From assembly GCA_964389705.1 (NCBI GenBank), contig CAYMEO010000115.1:1-5797 (forward strand): a DNA stretch of 5,797 nucleotides. Reading direction: 5' to 3'. Position 1 is the stretch's first letter. Each line of letters starts with the position of its first letter. The DNA is from PSLL01 sp964389705. Lineage in GTDB: Bacteria; Desulfobacterota_D; UBA1144; Nemesobacterales; CSP1-2. Below are positions 1-5,797 of this stretch, piece by piece. Position numbers and translations under genes: made by a program. The notes beneath the pieces are model-generated. The model was given only the letters and a program-made list of their open reading frames with translations. It searched no databases and had not been told where the DNA came from.

Positions 1-2
1 TA

Positions 3-71
3 TCTATGGCAAAGGATGCAGGGGCTCAACATATATCCATCGCCGCTCAATCTGAAGAAAAATTACAATAA
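3..71 (+). CDS. Possible 3' end of an unidentified plus-strand gene (partial)
   Basis: A plus-strand frame is open from the window edge (codons from base 3) and ends at a TAA at 69-71. The visible tail is about 22 residues, running through AKDAGAQHISIAAQSEEKLQ. The composition looks like an ordinary soluble protein end, and the sequence turns strongly AT-rich right after the stop, as often happens at a gene end. I do not recognise the family. The other two plus frames and the minus strand here have stops or less protein-like translations. The fragment is so short that it could be chance. If real, this gene converges on the minus-strand genes to its right. Confidence 0.3.
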   Translation, partial: SMAKDAGAQHISIAAQSEEKLQ

Positions 72-108
72 TTATAGGTAATTAGAATTAATAATTAAGA
101 TAATAAAT

Positions 109-125
109 AAATTTGCTCAAATTTT
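109..125 (+). terminator. Weak A/T hairpin, possible terminator
   Basis: AAATTTG at 109-115 is followed by CT and the exact reverse complement CAAATTT at 118-124, then one more T. It lies 38 bases after the possible plus-strand stop at 71. The stem has a single G-C pair and the T-run is short (122-125), so it would be a poor intrinsic terminator. It could equally be chance in such AT-rich DNA. Confidence 0.2.
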
Positions 126-176
126 ATATTAATATAGTTTAGAAATAATATTAGATTTTGTTCTAGAGTAGCCTTA

Positions 177-196
177 TCTCTTATTTTTTATTCTCT
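177..196. repeat. Perfect 20-base mirror repeat
   Basis: The string at 177-196 on the plus strand reads identically backwards on the same strand (TCTCTTATTT, then TTTATTCTCT). It is pyrimidine-rich, interrupted by two A residues. A mirror repeat does not form a hairpin. Pure polypyrimidine mirror repeats can form triplex DNA, but the two A interruptions weaken that idea. Low sequence complexity makes chance a reasonable explanation. Confidence 0.5.
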
Positions 197-250
197 CTTT
201 AGCCCTTTTAATCAACCCTGCGATATTTTCGTTTTATAACCAAAACTAAT

Positions 251-495
251 TGGATTCTGAATCCCGATTCATTAGGCGCTTAACGCTCCCCATCCCAACA
301 GCAATACAGAGCCTTGGGGCTATAGTCTTTCCTTGTTAGCCGCAGCTGGTATTGAGGCGGAAGCCGCCTAGTATCTACTACCTTTCTTGTCTTGTTGCCC
401 CTATTGAGACCTCAAGGACAGATGTATCCACATCTCTGTGAATGCTTAACACCCCTTTTCTAATCCATCCGGGATTTACGGGGTTATATTCTCAA
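251..495 (-). ncRNA. Structured RNA resembling a transposon omega-RNA (HEARO/IscB type), without its nuclease gene
   Basis: Read on the minus strand, this region is non-coding but packed with short complementary pairs in order. ACCCC (484-480) pairs with GGGGT (455-451) and encloses AATCC/GGATT (476-472 with 466-462). Next come AGATGT/ACATCT (435-430 with 425-420); GTCCT/GGGGC (419-415 with 401-397, two G-T wobbles) enclosing TGAGGTCTCA (414-405); GGTA/TACC (382-379 with 351-348) enclosing AGGCGG/CCGCCT (369-364 with 360-355); GGCTA/TAGCC (341-337 with 322-318); CCAA/TTGG near 317-314 and 298-295; GCG/CGC (286-284 with 278-276); and a final TGAATCGGGATTCA (271-258). This density of stems indicates a structured RNA. 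The order of elements and motifs such as CCCCAAGGCTCTGTAT and TGAATCGGGATTCAGAATCC recall, from memory, the RNAs of IS200/IS605-type elements: HEARO of IscB, or alternatively the TnpB right-end RNA. No nuclease frame lies on either side, so it would be standalone or a remnant. The strand and the type are inferred; the ends are approximate. Confidence 0.55.
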
Positions 496-517
496 TCACC
501 GCAGAGAATTATGTCAA
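488..517 (-). promoter_or_regulatory. Possible promoter at the etfB/RNA junction
   Basis: On the minus strand a perfect TTGACA (517-512) is followed after 18 bases by GAGAAT (493-488), which matches the TATAAT consensus at four of six positions. Transcription would start around 485-480, at the first stem (ACCCC) of the structured RNA. The TTGACA is made of etfB codons (FDI), so it may be coincidental. A start here would also leave little or no guide segment at the RNA 5' end. Confidence 0.2.
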
Positions 518-845
518 ATTCCTCCATAAATTTAGATCAGCAAGGGCACGGGCCGTTGCCAGTGTATCCACGCCTGCAAATGCGCTGTCTACAGATATGC
601 ACTCATTTATCCACTCCCATGGCAAGACACTCGACGAGTGCTTCTCTTGCTTGATGTGGTTCCATTGTCATTACGGTTACCACTCCGTCAAATTCTTCTT
701 TAATCCTTACAGCCTCAGTCACGGCGCGCCTGTCAAATGGATTTACAGCGCAGGGAACACCCCCTCTCACTATGGTTTTAGTCTCAGGATTAAATCTTAT
801 TTCACTCACCTCCGGAACCTGTTTAACACACATCGTGATTCTCAA
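495..845 (-). pseudogene. etfB: Broken etfB: electron transfer flavoprotein beta subunit, N-terminal part only
   Basis: Intact EtfB (about 250-265 residues) pairs with EtfA to hold FAD and AMP and to pass electrons between dehydrogenases and the quinone pool or other acceptors. Residues 1-80 here are open and carry the family hallmarks: the CVKQVPEVSEIRF start, then GVPCAVNPFDRRAVTEAV, and EALVECLAMGVDK. A TGA at 605-603 ends that frame. The homology resumes in a second frame (CISVDSAFAGVDTLATARALA, minus strand from 601 to 539). It shifts again at about 527 to read MEEFDIILCGD, ending at 495, where the family normally continues with a GDTGQVGP-like stretch. After that, stops and RNA-like structure follow, and no etfB sequence is found further left. 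About 116 codons survive. The start is taken as TTG (845-843), because it gives the normal three to four residues before CVKQVP and has AGGGG ten bases upstream; the ATG at 833 is too far in. The 79 bases separating it from the helicase gene hold nothing else. Sequencing error could explain the frameshifts but not the missing second half. Confidence 0.85.
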
Positions 846-855
846 TTTAAGTTCG

Positions 856-860
856 CCCCT
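856..860 (-). promoter_or_regulatory. Ribosome binding site of the etfB remnant
   Basis: AGGGG (860-856 on the minus strand) lies ten bases before the TTG at 845-843 and 22 before the in-frame ATG at 833. It therefore supports the TTG start, although the spacing is slightly long. Confidence 0.45.
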
Positions 861-924
861 AGTGGGATTTCAAAAGTTTATGAGCTGATAATTTTAGGAT
901 TAAACAAATTATTTAGAAGACAAC

Positions 925-3900
925 CTATAATAATCCTTCTAAGAACTCTTTAATCATTCCCCTTTTTAACTCGTCATGGCAAAACTGATTACGATAATTA
1001 CGCAGGCAACTATAACAACTTGTTTCCTCACCGCAACCACAATTACCTTGAACTTTATCCTTTGTTTTTTCAAGAAGACGCTTTAGCATATATGGACTTG
1101 CAAGGCATTTAACATGACCAGCACCTCCTGGAACATCATCAAATAAAATAATCGCGGGTTTTGTAGGGTCTCCTGCATAAGGATAAAGACAGCCATCTAG
1201 ATCATCTCGGCTTACTTCAAGTGATTCGCTTGCACCTTCAAGAAGTGCATAAAGAAGCGATAACCAAAAGGTTCTATCTGGATTTGAATAACCTTTAATT
1301 TTAAGATCGAGTATATCACTTCTAAACTCGTGACCAAGATCCGTGGAGGTAAGAGTCCCTCTACAATCCTTACCCAAAGGGGTCTTATGGGAATTAGGTA
1401 CTTTCTCATTGGAACGCAGACCAAAACCACACAAATTACAAATCTTAAACCCAGCCCAGTTAAGCACAGCCATCTTTCCGTCACGAGCAGCAGCTGCAAC
1501 GAATTTAACAGTGCCTAAAGTTAATTCACATGAATCTTCCTCAGAAGAAGACTCACCAGAGAAAAAAACTCGCGTTGTATAAGTCCTTTCAGGTCTAGCC
1601 TCACTAGGTCGTTTTGGCTCCTTGTTGTTTGTAACAAACCCGAATTCAGGCATTAGAAAGAGACCTCTTTTAGATTTTCGTTCAGCCAATGGTACACCAC
1701 AGCCAACACAAAGTTCTAAAGGATTATTCTTCTCCTCCTTGAATAAAACAGTTTGATAGCGTTCGCAATTCTGACAAATCGCGTACCAGTACCTTGTCCA
1801 TCCGAACTCATGCTTTTCACGCTCACGTTTCGGCACTGTCTTTAATCCATAGCTAGTCCACAACCGGCCTCCTGCCACCACCTCACTTCCTGGTGCATAC
1901 TCAGAAATAGCTATTCGGAGGTCGCGTTCCAATTCTAGTTTCTTTGAATCCTCTCCGTGGTGTAGAATCTGTAACTCGACTACATCAACTGGAAATCCAT
2001 ATTTAGGTAAAATATTTTTGTTGGCTAGAAATCCGATAATATCTCTCTCTTTAATCGTGTTAATCACTCTCTGGATATTATTCGCCTTTATAAATTCTTT
2101 TTGTTTAGCATATTCCTCGCATGCCTTCTCCAATTCTTTAATGTCATTTCTCACGTCGTATGATGCTTTGGTTAATAGGCTATTCTCTTGGCCTATAAGC
2201 TCCTCAAGCCATAACCAACTCTCAATACCAAGCCGAGGCTGGAGTGATTCTGGTACGATACGTCGTAACGCATGTTGAAGGGTCTGAGGATGTTGGTTCA
2301 AAAATTCTCTAAATTTCTCTGGACCTGCTGTTTCATATGGAAAGAAGAAGTTATTAACCTTACCACGTTCCCCAAAAAACTCTTGATGTTGCCACCAAAA
2401 TTGAGCGATAGCAACAGCATGAATATGCCTTCTTACAATCTTCTCATTAGAAATCTCAAAATAAGGAGAGCGTATCTTTCCAGAAACTATACGCTTTGGT
2501 TCATTGAAATGAGTTAAATCATGAGAACGACGCTGAGCAAACGTTAGAGCAAAAGCCGTGGAATCCGTTCTACGTCCTGCTCGTCCTGCTCTTTGAATGT
2601 AATTTGCAGCGGATGGTGGAACATTTCGCATTAAAACCGCTTCCAGTTCACCCACATCCACACCCAATTCAAATGTAGTAGAACAACTAAGTACATTTAC
2701 TTCTCCTCTCATGAAATCATCCTGAAGATCAGCCGCTGCCTCACTAGTCAGTTGGGCTGTATGTTCTTTGGCAACTAAACGCATGGGCTGAAGCTCAAGG
2801 TAGAGCCGACGATAATGGTTGTCCTTAAATACCTCGTCTGGATTACAGAGCTTTAAAGTGCCCTCACACCTATAGATTGGACAAATTCCTCTTAGGTTAT
2901 GAAGAGAGAGATTGCCACAAGTGTCACACTGATACCATTGGATACTAGGGTCAATAGTCCCAGGGCGAAGTTCCCAGAAGTTGTACCGTAAACGATAAGG
3001 TCTACCCTCACCCTGTACAGGTGAATCAACAAAATAATCCTTCCAATATGAGCTTGATTTGAAGAGACTCTCTCTCCAGATATTTATTAGAATTTGTTTA
3101 CAATCTTCTATTGAGACATCTGTTTCAGGCAAACGCTTAGATAGCTTCAGCAAGAAATCAAGCCGCCGATTTAACCTGTTTTTACTAGGCGATGCCCAGC
3201 TAAAGATATGTTTCTTAGGAGCAGAGCCATTTTCTCGAAAGTAAAATTCGTGGTTTCTTGGGGAGAAATCATCATCCTTAGGAGAAACATTATCAGGAAA
3301 AGCAATTGCCCCTTGAATACGGAAACTATCCAATAAAATCTGATAAAGTGTCCAAGTTTCTTCATCGGTAAGTTCCCACGGTTTTTGGAGTAATGGTGGT
3401 GGTGACTGCCAGTTTTTCGGCTTCCGCAAAGCAAACCCCAATAAACCAAGCCCTTCAAGGCTATTTCGACGATCATAAGCCAATAGTTCCAACAAAAGCC
3501 ATTTCCAGACTTCATTCTTCTGTTCCTGGAGACTCAGACGATCAGGGAAGATTTGAAGCGGTTCAGCCTCACGGCGAATAGGTTCTACAAGGTCTTGAAT
3601 TCGCCACCGATTCGCAATAGCCTCGTCTCTATATTTCTTAAGTGCGTAAAGAATGAGACACCGTCTAAGAATTTGTTGATAGGTTCGATCTAAATAGCAA
3701 GCAAAGAACGCTGCGTCCTGTCGGCTGTCGGAGAATATAAGTAACTGCCGTCCAATATTCGAGTTATCTAAGTCCTCATTATTCTCCTTTGACCTTTTAG
3801 GTGGAATCTGCCGATATAGTGCTGTGGTAAGAACACTTACAGGAGCATCTTGACCTGTTAGGAATCTTCCTACTAAATTTGGACCTCTGGCTCCACAAGC

Positions 3901-5796
3901 TGGGCAGTGGTTCACTCTTCGGTCTTTAGAAGAAATTCTTTGTAGAATTTGTTGATATTGCTTACTATCTTTACAAGAACATAAAGGAGTCAATAGTCCT
4001 TCTTGTTCTATAGCACCACAGCTACTACAAAGGATATAAAGCCCTTGGCTACTTTCCGCAGCCTCATCGTCAGATTCAATCAGCTCATCCTCGTTTTCTT
4101 GTACGGATTGAGGCAAATCTTGTCCCCACAAAAGGTAGAATTCAGCATCCTCACGATTTTCTTCCGAAATTTCTTTTGTTTGTCTCAGAACTAGCTTTTC
4201 ATTCTCTTCTTTTGTTTTTCCAACTAAATAAATATGCCCACATCGGCGACAGGTTGCTATTTCAAATACAGGATACTTGTGGTTATTTTGTTCAATACTT
4301 TCCCTCCGGTCCAAAAAAAATTGCTTCTTGGGAGCAAGTGAAATATAAGCTCCCTCCAGAGCTCGTACAAATAAATGATAGCGGGCAGGAAGCAAAGATT
4401 GACTCTCTTCATCCGATTTAGCTTGGACAGCCAAATCAACTAAGGATTTTAGTGCTTGTTGAGCGTCACTATCGGTTAGCGATGAAAAAACACCTTTTGA
4501 TACTTCGAATAAGAATTTTGGGCTTTCTTCAAGGAATTGTTGAAGTAACCTAAGGTTCGCATCCCCATTTAATACTTCAAAGAGGAAACGTTTAATGGAT
4601 TCTTCGAGAGATTCAATCTGTCTCGCCTTATTCTCCGCATTTTGAAGAATCGTTAGTGGAACTCCTTTCTCTACCCCAATTTTTGTAAGGTTGCGTATCG
4701 AACTTGAGTTGAGGTCCTCAAGCTGTTTTATCCACAGTTCATAAAGATCGGAATCAGGTTTACCCCACATATTTCCCATTTCACTCTTTGAAACGCGAGA
4801 AGCTTCTACAACATCCTGTTTTCCAGGATCTTCATCAACCCACTCAAAGCGTTCACCAAAGAGTTGCGTAGCAAAGTGACTAACCCTCAGAAAATCCTCT
4901 CGTCCTCTTCCCAAAGTGGCACTGGTCGCAATGCACTGAAGCTTTCCCGGTTGACTTTTCACTACCCTATCCTTAAGCCTACGAATAAGCATCGCTGCTT
5001 CAATACCCTTAGCACCGTCATAAGTATGAGCCTCATCCAATACCAAAAAACGCCAGTATTTTGCCTTCTCTCCATCAAAGAATTCACAATCTTTTGGTCT
5101 AAGTAACAGATACTCTAACATCGCATAGTTTGTAAGCAGAATATGCGGGGGATTATTGCGCATTTCTTCCCGTGAAAGTGTCTCGTTTTCAATACGAGGC
5201 TCATCAGGAAAGTTTTTACTGAAGTGATCTTCTGCAACCCGCTTTGTTTCTTTTGTCTCACCGGTGTAGCGACCAAAAGTTATATCAGGAAAAGATTTAA
5301 AAATTCTTCGTAGACGATTCATTTGGTCATTTGCAAGCGCATTCATTGGATAAAGCAGTAACGCGCGGACACCCGGACATAAATTTCCTTTTTCCCTTTC
5401 TTGTAAAAGATAATTAATAATAGGAATCAAGAAAGCTTCTGTCTTACCGCTTCCTGTTCCAGTAGCAACTACAATGTTCCTTCCTTCAGCAACTAATTTA
5501 CATATTGCCTTCTCTTGATGCTCATAAAGCTGGCGGTCTAGTGGAAGATACTCATTACACAAATCTTTAAATCTGGAAGAAAGTATATTGTTCTCAATCA
5601 AGTCCCCAATGCTTTTTCCGAGACGGAAAGGGGGTGTTGACTCAAGAATCGGTCCCTTTACGAATCTATCTGGTTCACGTAATTGTTGCCTGAATTGTTT
5701 TGCTAATTCGGTATCCTGGATGGGAAATGTAGTTTCCAGATACCTCAAGTAACTATTACGAATTGCCTCAGTTGTTTTAATTGGGTCTAGTCCCAT
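925..5796 (-). CDS. Giant DEAH-box SF2 helicase with C-terminal MrfA/DUF1998-type zinc domain (DruE-like, probable defence protein)
   Basis: The protein has 1623 residues and a complete set of helicase motifs. RecA lobe 1 has a Q-like YEHQ (91-94), Walker A GTGSGKT (113-119), LLLYPMNALANDQ (147-158), LLTNYAMLEYLL (220-231), DEAH (254-257) and SAT (292-294). Lobe 2 has IFSDSRQDA (687-695), TTFELGVDVGE (1040-1050) and QRAGRAGRR (1068-1076). Two long insertions split this core. One, at about 297-684, holds Cys pairs at 516/519, 590/593, 606/608 and 631/634 and an acidic stretch at 546-584. The other, at about 704-1010, holds Cys 957/960, 972, 977 and 984. After motif VI come CxxC pairs at 1341/1344, 1363/1366 and 1453/1456, DDVPGGAGH (1553-1561) and the terminal CGC...CYSCLRNYRNQFCH cluster (1586-1607) typical of the MrfA Zn-binding (DUF1998) fold. 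There is no signal peptide or membrane segment, so it should be cytoplasmic. It should use ATP to move on or remodel nucleic acid. MrfA itself is about half this size; the length, the inserts and the start (LDPIKTTEAIRNSYLRYLETTFP) fit the DruE-like giants of Druantia better than DrmA. The ATG has one base upstream in the window, so its ribosome site cannot be seen. No nuclease domain or frameshift is evident. Helicase family: sure; defence role: inference. Confidence 0.95.
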   Translation of the reverse strand: MGLDPIKTTEAIRNSYLRYLETTFPIQDTELAKQFRQQLREPDRFVKGPILESTPPFRLGKSIGDLIENNILSSRFKDLCNEYLPLDRQLYEHQEKAICKLVAEGRNIVVATGTGSGKTEAFLIPIINYLLQEREKGNLCPGVRALLLYPMNALANDQMNRLRRIFKSFPDITFGRYTGETKETKRVAEDHFSKNFPDEPRIENETLSREEMRNNPPHILLTNYAMLEYLLLRPKDCEFFDGEKAKYWRFLVLDEAHTYDGAKGIEAAMLIRRLKDRVVKSQPGKLQCIATSATLGRGREDFLRVSHFATQLFGERFEWVDEDPGKQDVVEASRVSKSEMGNMWGKPDSDLYELWIKQLEDLNSSSIRNLTKIGVEKGVPLTILQNAENKARQIESLEESIKRFLFEVLNGDANLRLLQQFLEESPKFLFEVSKGVFSSLTDSDAQQALKSLVDLAVQAKSDEESQSLLPARYHLFVRALEGAYISLAPKKQFFLDRRESIEQNNHKYPVFEIATCRRCGHIYLVGKTKEENEKLVLRQTKEISEENREDAEFYLLWGQDLPQSVQENEDELIESDDEAAESSQGLYILCSSCGAIEQEGLLTPLCSCKDSKQYQQILQRISSKDRRVNHCPACGARGPNLVGRFLTGQDAPVSVLTTALYRQIPPKRSKENNEDLDNSNIGRQLLIFSDSRQDAAFFACYLDRTYQQILRRCLILYALKKYRDEAIANRWRIQDLVEPIRREAEPLQIFPDRLSLQEQKNEVWKWLLLELLAYDRRNSLEGLGLLGFALRKPKNWQSPPPLLQKPWELTDEETWTLYQILLDSFRIQGAIAFPDNVSPKDDDFSPRNHEFYFRENGSAPKKHIFSWASPSKNRLNRRLDFLLKLSKRLPETDVSIEDCKQILINIWRESLFKSSSYWKDYFVDSPVQGEGRPYRLRYNFWELRPGTIDPSIQWYQCDTCGNLSLHNLRGICPIYRCEGTLKLCNPDEVFKDNHYRRLYLELQPMRLVAKEHTAQLTSEAAADLQDDFMRGEVNVLSCSTTFELGVDVGELEAVLMRNVPPSAANYIQRAGRAGRRTDSTAFALTFAQRRSHDLTHFNEPKRIVSGKIRSPYFEISNEKIVRRHIHAVAIAQFWWQHQEFFGERGKVNNFFFPYETAGPEKFREFLNQHPQTLQHALRRIVPESLQPRLGIESWLWLEELIGQENSLLTKASYDVRNDIKELEKACEEYAKQKEFIKANNIQRVINTIKERDIIGFLANKNILPKYGFPVDVVELQILHHGEDSKKLELERDLRIAISEYAPGSEVVAGGRLWTSYGLKTVPKREREKHEFGWTRYWYAICQNCERYQTVLFKEEKNNPLELCVGCGVPLAERKSKRGLFLMPEFGFVTNNKEPKRPSEARPERTYTTRVFFSGESSSEEDSCELTLGTVKFVAAAARDGKMAVLNWAGFKICNLCGFGLRSNEKVPNSHKTPLGKDCRGTLTSTDLGHEFRSDILDLKIKGYSNPDRTFWLSLLYALLEGASESLEVSRDDLDGCLYPYAGDPTKPAIILFDDVPGGAGHVKCLASPYMLKRLLEKTKDKVQGNCGCGEETSCYSCLRNYRNQFCHDELKRGMIKEFLEGLL

Positions 5797-5797
5797 A

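Larger units (their letters stand above)
72..250. other. AT-rich non-coding spacer
   Basis: This stretch is very rich in A and T, has stops in all frames and shows no supportable gene. It separates the possible plus-strand gene tail from the structured RNA-like region. If the RNA on the minus strand belonged to a complete IscB-type element, the nuclease gene would be expected here, just downstream of the RNA, but nothing resembling it is present. The missing second half of etfB is not here either. The only structures seen are a 7-base A/T inverted repeat at 109-124 and a 20-base mirror repeat at 177-196. Confidence 0.7.

Noticed and set aside
251..495. tRNA, CRISPR repeat array or riboswitch as an explanation of the hairpins
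   Set aside because: There is no cloverleaf with a CCA end, no repeated unit with spacers, and no downstream gene on the same strand for a riboswitch to control.
1..500. TnpB or IscB coding sequence next to the RNA-like region
   Set aside because: All frames on both strands were considered. There is no extended open frame and no RuvC or HNH motif.
442..654. Plus-strand open frame of 70 codons
   Set aside because: It lies antisense to the structured RNA and the broken etfB, with no ribosome site or recognisable protein.
488..846. Nine-base direct repeat ATTCTCAAT at 488-496 and 838-846, bracketing the etfB fragment
   Set aside because: It is too short and simple to claim as a target-site duplication or recombination scar. 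One copy overlaps the etfB start and the other the RNA junction.
597..953. Plus-strand open frame of 118 codons over the etfB remnant
   Set aside because: It is the antisense shadow of etfB and of the spacer. Its translation shows no family features, and the opposite strand has clear EtfB motifs.
1212..1499. Minus-strand alternative frame of 95 codons, and similar short frames inside the helicase gene on both strands
   Set aside because: They overlap the intact, motif-rich helicase frame and look like frame shadows.
925..5796. Identification of the helicase as DISARM DrmA or Dpd-system DpdJ
   Set aside because: Length and layout fit less well, and none of the partner genes (DrmB, a methyltransferase, or Dpd enzymes) is in the window. 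The assignment was left at DUF1998-type, DruE-like.

Overview
The window is dominated by one very large minus-strand gene. It encodes an intact superfamily 2 DEAH-box helicase of 1623 residues with an MrfA/DUF1998-type zinc-binding C-terminus. Its ATG lies one base inside the right edge, so everything upstream of it (promoter, partner genes) is outside the window. Proteins of this build occur in anti-phage systems (Druantia DruE; more distantly DISARM DrmA and Dpd helicases) and in DNA repair (MrfA). The architecture is closest to the giant DruE-like class, but no partner gene is visible.

About 80 bases downstream, on the same strand, lies a broken gene for the beta subunit of electron transfer flavoprotein (etfB). 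Its first ~80 codons are intact. The homology then continues through two frameshifts and stops after about 116 codons, at an ILCGD motif. From that point, still on the minus strand (about 495 down to 251), the sequence becomes a run of nested and consecutive hairpins. It has the look of a structured transposon-associated guide RNA, best matched by recollection to the HEARO/omega-RNA of IscB elements. No IscB or TnpB reading frame accompanies it, so it would be a standalone RNA or a remnant sitting in etfB.

The left 250 bases are very AT-rich and hold no convincing gene except a possible 3' tail of a plus-strand gene ending at base 71. They contain a small A/T hairpin and a perfect 20-base mirror repeat.

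The organism is a bacterium of moderate to low GC. The etfB fragment resembles versions found in anaerobes and in uncultured or environmental lineages, but the window does not allow a firm taxonomic call. The pseudogene, the RNA-type mobile remnant and the giant defence-type helicase together suggest an accessory region or defence island. Direct functional linkage between the helicase and the leftward features is not implied.
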